From positions 1 to 9,990 of the forward strand of contig JBOGDE010000215.1 in assembly GCA_050701695.1 (NCBI GenBank): a stretch of 9,990 bases of DNA, given 5' to 3'. Each line of letters begins with the position of its first letter. Positions within the stretch are counted from its first letter, which is position 1. The translations under genes and the position numbers were made by a program. The notes under the pieces were generated by a model. It saw nothing but the letters and a program-made list of their open reading frames with translations, made no database searches and was not told where the DNA came from. Positions 1-6,250 of the stretch are shown here, in pieces. This stretch comes from WHSM01 sp050701695 (GTDB taxonomy: Bacteria; Actinomycetota; Actinomycetes; Mycobacteriales; Micromonosporaceae).

Positions 1-1
1 G

Positions 2-928
2 CACTAGGACTTCCGCCTGGAACGCGACGGTGTCCTGGTCTCGTGGGCGGTGCCGAAAGGGGTGCCGCGGGACCCGAAGACCAACCACCTCGCCGTACAC
101 ACCGAGGACCATCCGCTGGAGTACGCCGAGTTCACCGGCGAGATCCCCGAGGGCGAGTACGGCGCCGGCACCGTGAAGTTGTACGACCGCGGCACGTACA
201 CCACCGAGAAGTGGCGCGACGGCGAGGTGATGGTGACCCTGTCCGGGGAACGGGTCTCCGGGCGGTACGTGCTGTTCCGTACCCGCGGCGACGACTGGAT
301 GATGCACCGGATGGATCCGCCGGAGCCCGGTTGGGCGGCACCGCCGGAGCGGGTCGCCCCGATGCGCGCCACGCCCGGTCGGCTGCCCCGCTCCACCGGC
401 TGGGGGTACGAGATGCACTGGGACGGCGTACGGGCGATCGGCACCGTGGTCGGAGGCCGACTCGAGCTGGCCGCCGCCGACGGCGCGCCGCTCACCGGGC
501 GGTTTCCCGAGCTGCGGCCGCTGGGCGAGACGCTGGCGCCGGTGGAGTGCGTCCTGGACGGCGAGATCGTGCTGTTCCGCGACGGCCGGCTCGACCCGGA
601 CGGGCTCGCCGACCGCGCCGCGCTCACCGACTCCGCCCGCTCCCGCCGGCTGGCGCAGCGGCGCCCGGTGACGTACCTGGTCTATGACCTGCTGTACGAC
701 GACGGTGAGTCCACCCTCGACCTGCCGTACGCCGAGCGCCGGGACCGGCTGGACCAGCTCGGCATCGCCGGCGACACCTGGCAGGTGCCGCCCTACTTCC
801 CCGACGACGGAAAGGCGGCGCTGGCGACCGCGAGGGAACAGGGGCTGCCCGGCGTACTCGCCAAGAAGCTGGACTCGCCGTACCGCCCCGGCCAGACCTC
901 CCGCGACTGGCGCAGCATCGACGCCTAA
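2..928 (+). pseudogene. LigD-like 3'-phosphoesterase / degenerate ATP-dependent ligase, 5' end outside window, internal TAG
   Basis: The reading frame enters from the left edge and stops at 926-928. The first part matches the 3'-phosphoesterase (PE) domain of LigD, which trims 3' ends during non-homologous end joining. The frame reads H-stop-D-F-R-L-E at 2-22, where the family has HYDFRLE, so TAG at 5-7 replaces the Tyr between two catalytic-site residues. Downstream are HPLEY (His and Tyr of the PE site), IPEGEYGAG and WMMHRM. A ligase adenylation-like domain follows, with DGEIV, TYLVYDLLYDDG and AKKLDSPYRPG. In motif I (KxDG) the sequence reads HWDG, so the AMP-accepting lysine is missing, and no OB-fold domain follows. 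Translation could restart at GTG 50 (292 aa), but that product lacks the H/D/R part of the PE site. Family placement is firm. Whether the TAG is real or a sequencing error cannot be told here. Confidence 0.75.
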
Positions 929-943
929 CACTCGAATCCAGCT

Positions 944-990
944 GATCTTGGTAAGTTAGTGCTCGATTCGAGCACTAACTTACCAAGATC
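944..990. terminator. 47-bp perfect palindrome between convergent genes, candidate bidirectional terminator
   Basis: Positions 944-966 and 968-990 are exact reverse complements: 23-bp arms around one central T at 967. The arms begin GATCTTGG and are much more AT-rich than the surrounding genes. The element fills most of the 70-bp gap between the LigD-like stop (928) and the amidohydrolase stop (999), so it sits where a shared terminator would be. There is no clear T-tract on either side. An octamer at 931-938 (CTCGAATC) also pairs with the centre (965-972), allowing an alternative fold. It could instead be a dispersed palindromic element. Confidence 0.6.
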
Positions 991-998
991 GCAAGAAT

Positions 999-2258
999 CT
1001 ACGGCGCTGTGATGCCGTTGTCGAGGGCGGCTAGGGCGGTGTGGACCATGACGCGTACGCCGTAGCCGATGGCGCGCTCGTCGATGTCGAAGCTGCCCTG
1101 GTGCAGGTCCAGCTCCTCGCCGGGGCGGCCGACACCGAGCCGGGCCATCGCACCGGGGACCTGTTCGAGATACCAGGCGAAGTCCTCGCCGCCCATGCTG
1201 ACCGGCGACTCCACAACCCGGTCGCCGCCGAGCGCCGCGGCGGCGGCACCGGCGATGGTGGCGGTCGCCATCCGGTCGTTGACCACCGGCGGGACGCCCC
1301 GGGTGTACTCGATCTCGGCGTGCGCACCGGTGCCGGCGATCGCGGCCCGCACCAGCTCCTCGAGCAGCTCGGGCACCTCCTCCCAGGCGGAACGGTCCAG
1401 CACCCGTACGGTGGCCCGGGCCACGCCTTCCTGCGGGATCGCGTTGGCGGCCTGGCCGGCCTGCACCGCGCCGAACACCAGCGAGACCCCGGCGCGCGGG
1501 TCGATCCGCCGCGACAGCATCGCCGGTACGTCGACCACCAACCGCCCGAGCGCGTTGACCAGGTCGGTGGTCAGGTGGGGCCGGGCGGTGTGCCCGCCGG
1601 GGCCGGACAGCCGTACCTCCAGCTGGTCAGCGGCGGCGGTGAGCGGTCCGGAACGTACGCCGACCAGGCCGGTGGGCAGCCGCGGGTCGCAGTGCACCGC
1701 GAAGATCGAGGACACGTCGTCCAACCCGCCGGCGTCGATCACCTCGGGGGCCCCGGACGGGAAGCGCTCCTCGCTGGGCTGCAGCAGCAGCCGTACCCGA
1801 CCGGGGAGCAGGCCCTGCTCGGCCAGGTGGGCGATCACCAGACCCGTGCCGAGCACCACGGTGGCGTGCACGTCGTGACCGCAGGCGTGGCATACCCCGT
1901 CCACCGTGGAGCGGTACGGCACGTCCTTGACGTCCGGCAGCGGCAGCGCGTCCAGGTCGGCGCGCACCGCGACCACCGGGCCGCCAGCAGAGCCGGCCGC
2001 GCCGATCTCCGAGCCCGCGGGGCCGATGTCCGAGCCCGCGGGGCCGATGTCACAGATGAGGCCGTTGCCCTTGGGCAGGAACCGGGGCGCGAGCCCCGCG
2101 CTGGCCAGCCGCGCCGCGAGATAGTCGGCGGTGGCGTGTTCCTCGCCGGACAGCTCCGGGTTGGCGTGGATGTGGCGGCGTACCGATACGAGCTCCGCTC
2201 CGTGGGAGGCCAGCCACTTGTCGAGCAGGCCTGGGAGCGGGGTGGCCGTGGGCTGCAT
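999..2258 (-). CDS. M20-family amidohydrolase (N-acyl amino acid / hippurate hydrolase type)
   Basis: This 419-aa metalloenzyme of the M20D peptidase family would cleave N-acyl amides such as N-acyl amino acids or hippurate in the cytoplasm; the true substrate is unknown. Family motifs appear in order: RRHIHANPELSGEE near the N-terminus, RADLDALPLPD, the metal-site block CHACGHDVH, LLLQPSEE, FAVHCDP, the dimerisation-domain GPGGHTARPH, and MGGEDFAWYL near the C-terminus, all intact. I chose ATG 2258 because it puts the RRHIHANPEL block about 26 residues in, as is usual. A GTG at 2327 in the same frame would add 23 Ser/Thr-rich residues and has no better ribosome binding site. An unusual 7-residue repeat lies between the first beta strand and RADLDAL. 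The gene stands alone and is convergent with the LigD-like gene. Confidence 0.9.
   Translation of the reverse strand: MQPTATPLPGLLDKWLASHGAELVSVRRHIHANPELSGEEHATADYLAARLASAGLAPRFLPKGNGLICDIGPAGSDIGPAGSEIGAAGSAGGPVVAVRADLDALPLPDVKDVPYRSTVDGVCHACGHDVHATVVLGTGLVIAHLAEQGLLPGRVRLLLQPSEERFPSGAPEVIDAGGLDDVSSIFAVHCDPRLPTGLVGVRSGPLTAAADQLEVRLSGPGGHTARPHLTTDLVNALGRLVVDVPAMLSRRIDPRAGVSLVFGAVQAGQAANAIPQEGVARATVRVLDRSAWEEVPELLEELVRAAIAGTGAHAEIEYTRGVPPVVNDRMATATIAGAAAAALGGDRVVESPVSMGGEDFAWYLEQVPGAMARLGVGRPGEELDLHQGSFDIDERAIGYGVRVMVHTALAALDNGITAP
1994..2057 (-). repeat. In-frame 21-bp tandem repeat coding DIGPAGS-like heptapeptides
   Basis: Two full 21-bp units (2001-2021 and 2022-2042) differ at one base, followed by a partial unit from 2043. 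On the minus strand they encode DIGPAGS, DIGPAGS and EIGAAGS in the amidohydrolase, just before RADLDAL. Because the unit is a multiple of three, changes in copy number keep the frame. This looks like a slippage-prone minisatellite in a surface loop. Confidence 0.8.
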
Positions 2259-2834
2259 CTGCCCGGACCACGCTGACGACGAACTTGACGTCGTGATGCT
2301 GGAAGCCAGCGTCGGTGGACTCGTCACGGTCTGTTCTCGTTCTCAGTCGAAGTGAAGAAACTTGTCAGTGCCGGACCGGGTGTGTGGCACTGGAAAGCTT
2401 GCCGGACGCAGGTCACTCTGCGCAATGTGGCTGCGAGCAGTCTCACCGGCCCGTGTTTGCCCTCTGTATCCAGCGCATTAACCACTCGCTACGACGCGGT
2501 CCACGTCGGCCTCCAGTTCTACACCTCGTACAACGCGTGACAATGGGCGAAGTCACGCATGCCGCAAATTTCCGACTTAGGGTCGCCGGATCGGGTAATC
2601 ACTCAGCGTCACTCACGGAGTCGGCCCATCGACGTCACTCACTGTGTACGAATTGCCCGGTGAGCGAGTCGGGCCCAGACCCGCGCGGGTGCCGCGTCAG
2701 CCCGACCGGAACCCCGTCCATGCCCGTCGATCCAGCCTGGCCCGGTGATCAACCCACTCAGCGCACACCCGGTGCGACGTAACGCGATCGGGCGTACCCC
2801 GACGAACCCGAGACCCATTCGTGACCAATGGTAC
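2259..2834. other. Gene-free stretch with a coding-like scrap and 10-bp direct repeats
   Basis: I see no intact gene here. Composition is less GC-skewed than in the flanking genes, and no frame keeps third-position G/C bias over a useful length. One short plus-strand stretch, 2487-2540, has nearly all G/C third positions and ends in TGA, so it may be the last codons of a decayed gene. A 10-bp direct repeat CGTCACTCAC occurs at 2607-2616 and 2633-2642, with a related ATCACTCA at 2598-2605. The amidohydrolase promoter should lie in the left part, but no convincing -35/-10 pair stands out. Confidence 0.5.
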
Positions 2835-2860
2835 GGCGGCCACACCCGAAGCCGGCCGCC
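2835..2860 (-). terminator. Candidate hairpin terminator after the DUF397 gene
   Basis: GGCGGCC at 2835-2841 pairs perfectly with GGCCGCC at 2854-2860 around a 12-nt loop. It begins 17 bp past the DUF397 stop codon (2878-2880), in transcript order. No U-tract follows, as is common for actinomycete terminators, so its function is inferred from position and pairing only. Confidence 0.4.
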
Positions 2861-2877
2861 ATCGGACCCGCGCGGGG

Positions 2878-3099
2878 TCAGGCCGGCAGGTCGAACTCGC
2901 CGTCCTTCACGCCAGCGACGAACGCCGCCCACTCGTCCCTGGTGTAGACGATCACCGGGCCGTGTTCCCGGTGCTTGCTGTGCCGCACGGCGACCCGGCC
3001 ACTGCCGTCGAGCACTGGCCCGGCCTCGACACAACTCCCGCCGCCGCCGTCACCGCTGCGGCTGCTGATCCGCCAGGCCACGAGGGGTAACTCGGCCAT
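2878..3099 (-). CDS. DUF397 domain small protein
   Basis: This 73-aa protein matches the DUF397 family end to end. It has a W-R-x-SS-R-S start, a Cys-Val-Glu block (SCVEAGP), VAVRHSK where VRDSK is usual, and a closing WAAFVAGVKDGEFDLPA. Such proteins are abundant in actinomycetes and are typically encoded beside Xre/DUF5753 regulators of the WhiJ type, where they act as partner proteins in developmental or stress control. The molecular role is not settled. ATG 3099 is backed by a strong AAGGAG six bases upstream, which lies inside the last codons of the preceding regulator gene. Only two bases separate that gene's TAG from this ATG, so the two are very likely cotranscribed and translationally coupled. 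Confidence 0.9.
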   Translation of the reverse strand: MAELPLVAWRISSRSGDGGGGSCVEAGPVLDGSGRVAVRHSKHREHGPVIVYTRDEWAAFVAGVKDGEFDLPA

Positions 3100-3101
3100 G
3101 T

Positions 3102-3968
3102 CTATCTCCTTCTCGATCGCCGCATCTGCTCGGCTGCTGCCGAGACTAGCGCGACCGACTTCTCCGGCCCCAGCGAGATCTTCTCCAGCAGACGGTACCG
3201 GGCTGCGAACGGGTCGACCCCGTCGTGCTCGACGTAGATCGCGCCGGCCGGAGTCTCGATGCAGACGAGCACCGGGAACGGCTCCGGCATCACGAAGACT
3301 TTGAAGGCGCCGTCCGGGGAAGCGTGGGCACCGGCTTCCGCGGGCAGCACCCGCAGCGCAACGTTCGACCGCTGCGCCGCCTCGGCCAGGCGGTCGAGCT
3401 GCTCGGCCATCACGCCCGCGTCGCCGACCGGGCGGCGCAGCACCGCCTCGTCCAGGATCACGGAGAGTTGGGTCTTCGCGGTGGTCACCACGTGCTGCCG
3501 CAGCAGCCGCAGCTCCAGCCAGCGCTCAATCTGGCTGTCTGGCTGGTCCGGGTCGGCGGCGCGCATCACTGCTTCGGCGTACCCCCTGGTCTGTAGCAGG
3601 CCAGGGACCACGATGGGCTGGAACGCGCGAATCTCCTCCGCGCGGGACTCCAGCCAGGCGTAGTCGATCATCGACTTGAAGACCTCGCCCGAGTAGCCGT
3701 CCCACCAGCCCTTCTGCCACACGTCCCGGGTCAGGCGCTCCAGCACCTGCCGGCGTTTGGCGTCGGTGACCTGGTAGAAGTTGAGCAGCGCCTCCACGTC
3801 CTCCATCCGCGGCGGGTACGTGCCGGTCTCGAACCGGCTGATCGTCGAGGCGTCGCGCCGCAGGTACCCGCCGACCTCCCTGAGGTTCAGCCCCGCCGCG
3901 TCCCGCAGCATGCGCAGCTGCTCGCCGAGCCACTGCGCCCGCAGGGTCGGGCCCCGGTTGATGCTCAC
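3102..3968 (-). CDS. Xre-family helix-turn-helix regulator with DUF5753 domain
   Basis: This 288-aa cytoplasmic DNA-binding protein has an N-terminal Xre helix-turn-helix (about residues 12-66: LGEQLRMLRDAAGLNLREVG, then DASTISRFETG as recognition helix). A DUF5753 domain follows from about residue 90, with its usual YAWLESRAEEIRAFQP, VPGLLQTRGYAEAVM, DEAVLRRPVG and a late YVEHD block. Length and layout fit the WhiJ-like family. I chose GTG 3968 because GGAGG lies six bases upstream and it puts the HTH at the usual place; the frame is open to 4277, but that extension does not look coding. It is the first gene of a two-gene unit with DUF397. A palindrome at 4006-4019 overlapping a possible -10 suggests autoregulation, which is inference. 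Confidence 0.9.
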   Translation of the reverse strand: MSINRGPTLRAQWLGEQLRMLRDAAGLNLREVGGYLRRDASTISRFETGTYPPRMEDVEALLNFYQVTDAKRRQVLERLTRDVWQKGWWDGYSGEVFKSMIDYAWLESRAEEIRAFQPIVVPGLLQTRGYAEAVMRAADPDQPDSQIERWLELRLLRQHVVTTAKTQLSVILDEAVLRRPVGDAGVMAEQLDRLAEAAQRSNVALRVLPAEAGAHASPDGAFKVFVMPEPFPVLVCIETPAGAIYVEHDGVDPFAARYRLLEKISLGPEKSVALVSAAAEQMRRSRRR

Positions 3969-4005
3969 GTGCCGCCTCCACGCTCGTCGTTTGCTTTCTG
4001 CGCAT

Positions 4006-4019
4006 GGAGTGTACGCTCC
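4006..4019. promoter_or_regulatory. Candidate operator palindrome in the divergent promoter region
   Basis: GGAGTGTACGCTCC is a 14-bp inverted repeat with one mismatched pair around the centre GTAC. It lies 38 bp upstream of the regulator's GTG. On the minus strand it contains TACACT (4013 to 4008), a plausible -10 hexamer for the regulator gene; no good -35 was found. A bound dimer here would block that promoter and could also influence the divergent gene starting at 4113. I saw no second copy in the window. Confidence 0.45.
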
Positions 4020-4112
4020 CGCAGGGCAGTCATCAGCCCGCAACATTGCGATCTTGATATCCGTGCGCCATGCTCTGCGGTACGCACACCGATTCCCGCC
4101 AGAGGAGACGTC

Positions 4113-4451
4113 ATGGCTGACCAGAATGGATCGTTCGACAGCGAAGCCCCGCGACTCAACGGCAAGCGCCCTCAGCTGGAGCCCGAGACCCGCCGACCCC
4201 GGTTCGTCGACGCCGTGGCGCTGCACCAGATCCCGTCCGTGTTCGCGCTCTACCGGTACGAGGACGCGGACGAACACCCCGACGACGGCGTCTGCTCATG
4301 GGTGTTCGCGCTACCGGACGGCCGCGTCTACATCCTCCCGGCCGATCCGGACGCCAACACGATCATCTCCAGCGAGGACCTGGCATCCGCCGGCCCCCGC
4401 TGGGCCAGCCGACTCCACGCCGACCTGGTAGCAGTCGCCCACCACCCCTGA
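4113..4451 (+). CDS. Hypothetical protein, divergent from the Xre/DUF397 pair
   Basis: I do not recognise the family of this 112-aa protein. ATG 4113 is chosen because AGAGGAG lies just upstream with normal spacing; the frame extends back to 3969, but that part overlaps the regulator's start region and is not coding-like. The first 30 residues are polar and charged and probably disordered. Residues from about 35 onward look folded, with VFALYRYED, a CSWVFALPDGRVYILP strand-turn-strand segment, then SSEDLASAGPRWASRLHADL, probably a helix. There is no signal peptide or membrane segment, so it is likely cytoplasmic. Third codon positions are strongly G/C, which supports real coding. Its start is 145 bp from the regulator's, facing away, so it is a natural candidate target of that regulator. 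Confidence 0.75.
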   Translation: MADQNGSFDSEAPRLNGKRPQLEPETRRPRFVDAVALHQIPSVFALYRYEDADEHPDDGVCSWVFALPDGRVYILPADPDANTIISSEDLASAGPRWASRLHADLVAVAHHP

Positions 4452-4665
4452 CGCCGACGACCCATGGGTGACCGTGCCCTGGACCGCAACGTCGGCGTAC
4501 GGGCCAAGGTGCTCAGCCAAGCCCACGGGGAAGGTCGACGGCTGTCGCCACGTTCCGTAACCAGCACCAAAGCTTCGACCGTGCAGCGCATCCGCTTCTA
4601 GTACGTCTTGCGCGCCGCTCCTATGCTCGTCGACGTCCCATCGCCGTACCGAGAATCGAGCATCC

Positions 4666-5174
4666 ATGACCGACACCGCCCGCCGCTCGTTCCTCGGCGT
4701 ACCGGTCGAGGGGAATGTGCCTCCCGGGGGGTCCCGTCCCGTCCAGCGTCCGGTGTCCGACCTGGAGCCGGTCCTGCGGGCGATCCTCGACGACGACGGC
4801 ATCGTCTCCTTCGGCTGGACCCAAGTACACGCCGTACTACCAGCGACGGCGATCGGTGCGTGTTCGGCGCCAGCGAGCCGTGGTTCCATACCACGGCCGA
4901 GGCCACGGACGACAAGGATGACGGCGATCACGACGACCTCGTGCTCTGCGTACACCCGATGCTGGCCCCGAACCGGTACGACCAGGCGTCCCACACGTTA
5001 GTGCCGATCGAGCGGGATGCCGAGACCGTCGAGCGGCACGGCCGGTGCAAGACGCTCGCCGACGCGCTGGAGACCGGCGAGTTCGACGACGTACTGCTCG
5101 ACGCGTTCGGCGACCACGCCCACGTACGGATGAGCCGCTCGGGCATCGTCGTCGACGACTACGAGCACGACTGA
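4666..5174 (+). pseudogene. Acidic protein of unknown family (paralogue A1), frameshifted
   Basis: From ATG 4666 the frame codes RRSFLGVPVEG, then LEPVLRAILDDDG and FGWTQ, matching the downstream gene at 5557 (FFLGLPVTG, LEPLFRAVLDDDG, FGWTQ). After FGWTQ (ending 4824) the similarity continues in another frame: SEPWFHTT, GRCKTLADALETGEFDDVLLDAFGD and VRMSRSGIVVDDYE, ending at TGA 5172-5174. A switch is needed between 4824 and about 4845. The span is 509 nt, one short of a whole number of codons, so a single-base deletion would explain it and the intact product would be about 169 aa. No slippery heptamer is visible. A TATGCT at 4622-4627 is a weak -10 candidate, and only a poor ribosome binding site precedes the ATG. 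The product is rich in Asp/Glu, of unknown function, and first in a three-gene unit. Confidence 0.7.
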
Positions 5175-5560
5175 TGAACAGCTGGAACCACGCCCAGAGC
5201 GCGGCCCGCAAGTGGGGCGGCACACCGGAGCACTACATCGAGATCGAGGAGTTCATCGACTCCTCGAAGAAGATCATCGGCGATGTCCGGCACCGGTCAG
5301 TGTACCACCACACCGAGGGTGTCTGGCTGTGCCAGCGAATCTTCGGCCGGGTGCTGGAGATCCCGCGCGCCAGCGGCGAAGGCACGCTGCAGGTGCCAGT
5401 ACGGCTGGTCGCCGAGCGGCACGTCCTGGAGGACCTCGGCTGGCTGCCGAGCCCCGCCGACTACATCGAGGGCATGCCGGTCAAGACCTGGATGTCCGGC
5501 GCTCGGCGTACCGAACTGCCGCTCTCTCACCTGCTCGGCGACGGAGGATCCCCGACGTGA
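5174..5560 (+). CDS. DUF6915 family protein
   Basis: The protein has 128 aa. The order of motifs fits DUF6915: HAQSAARKWGGTPEHYIEIEE at the N-terminus, FIDSSKKIIGDVRHRSVYHH, EGVWLCQRIFG, then VPVRLVAERHVLEDLGWLPS and a closing segment with DYIEGMP. The conserved H-x-A, the RHR-x6-HH stretch and the E-x-HVLEDLG block are all present. The domain's function is not known to me; relatives are often found in phage and accessory regions. ATG 5174 shares one base with the stop of the upstream A1 gene (TGATG), and its own stop overlaps the next start by four bases (GTGA), so the three genes are almost certainly one transcript with coupled translation. No membrane segment is seen. The family call comes from memory of the motif pattern. 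Confidence 0.75.
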   Translation: MNSWNHAQSAARKWGGTPEHYIEIEEFIDSSKKIIGDVRHRSVYHHTEGVWLCQRIFGRVLEIPRASGEGTLQVPVRLVAERHVLEDLGWLPSPADYIEGMPVKTWMSGARRTELPLSHLLGDGGSPT

Positions 5561-5979
5561 CCGATCATTTCTTCCTCGGGCTGCCGGTCACCGGCCAGGA
5601 GCCACACGAGGACATCCGGTACAGCCGGCAACGGCCGCTGGCGGAGCTGGAGCCGCTGTTCCGGGCGGTGCTCGACGACGACGGCGTCAGCGAGTTCGGC
5701 TGGACGCAGGCCGACCCGGATGACGACCCGCTCGATGAGTACGTCTCGGAACTGTGGTTCCGCGCCGCCGGCGACACCGAGGGCCACCCGCTGGACGACC
5801 ATCCCACGATCGAAGCGGGCGACCGGTACGACCGCTGCGCGGCGCTCGCCGAGGCGCTCGAGTACGGGTTCTACGACGACGTACTGCGCGAGCACCTCGG
5901 CGACTGGTGCGACGTACGGGTCACCCGCTCGGTGATCACCGTCAGCGAGCCGAACGACGACGAGCCGGACGACGACTGA
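5557..5979 (+). CDS. Acidic protein of unknown family (paralogue A2)
   Basis: This 140-aa protein starts at GTG 5557, which overlaps the DUF6915 stop by four bases and has GGAGG at 5543-5547. It is the intact counterpart of the frameshifted gene at 4666: both share FLG(V/L)PV near the start, RPxxxLEPxxRAxLDDDG, FGWTQ, an xSExWF segment, a LAxALExGxxDDVL helix and a C-terminal VRxxRSxIxV strand. It is strongly acidic, with DDD clusters and a tail EPNDDEPDDD, and has no signal peptide or membrane segment. I do not recognise the family. Acidic small proteins in tandem with a partner domain are common among immunity proteins and antitoxins, but nothing here proves such a role. It is the last gene of the unit, 12 bp from a convergent gene's stop. 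Confidence 0.8.
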   Translation: MTDHFFLGLPVTGQEPHEDIRYSRQRPLAELEPLFRAVLDDDGVSEFGWTQADPDDDPLDEYVSELWFRAAGDTEGHPLDDHPTIEAGDRYDRCAALAEALEYGFYDDVLREHLGDWCDVRVTRSVITVSEPNDDEPDDD

Positions 5980-5991
5980 GCGGGACCGGGG

Positions 5992-6178
5992 TCACCTCTC
6001 GCGCACCGCCTCGGCCACGGGGCTCATGGCCGGCGTCTCGGCCGGGGATACCGGTGCGCTGGCGGTGGCCCGCCGTACGGAGCGGCCGAAACAGTAGCCG
6101 ACCGCCGCCAGCACGATCAGGGTGACGAGGGCGTGGATGGCTCTTTCCGCGGCGAATCGCGGTGCTGTCGAGAGACAT
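5992..6178 (-). pseudogene. Small single-pass membrane protein gene, frameshifted
   Basis: ATG 6178 has a perfect AGGAGG (6186-6191 on the complement) seven bases upstream, better than almost any other start in the window. The frame opened by this ATG (MSLDSTAIRR...) soon loses coding character. The +1 frame then encodes AIHALVTLIVLAAVGYCFG, a clear membrane helix, followed by RSVRR and an Ala/Pro/Ser-rich tail ending VAEAVRER with TGA at 5992-5994. That second frame has no start of its own: it runs back to a TAG just upstream of the binding site. The 187-nt span is one base over whole codons, so one inserted base would explain everything and the intact product would be about 61 aa with the Arg-rich side cytoplasmic. 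Function unknown. It is either a pseudogene or a sequencing error. Confidence 0.45.
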
Positions 6179-6250
6179 TGCGGGGCCTCCTAGCCGAATG
6201 TGCGGTGACCCGCACAGCCTGCATCGGTGGCCACCTGCCAGACTTCAGGT

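Noticed and set aside
1041..2276. 411-codon plus-strand frame opposite the amidohydrolase
   Set aside because: Antisense shadow: His/Gly/Arg/Gln-rich with no domain pattern, while the minus strand has all M20 motifs.
2639..3034. 131-codon minus-strand frame upstream of and overlapping DUF397
   Set aside because: Arg/Gly-rich out-of-frame reading of the DUF397 gene and its 3' flank, without family motifs.
4464..4601. 45-codon ORF between the 112-aa protein and A1
   Set aside because: No ribosome binding site, basic low-complexity product, and only moderate third-position bias. It may be chance, so I did not list it as a gene.
4818..4830. Programmed -1 frameshift to join the two halves of A1
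   Set aside because: Codons acc-caa-gta offer no X-XXY-YYZ slippery heptamer, and no obvious stem follows at the right distance. A mutation or sequencing error is simpler.
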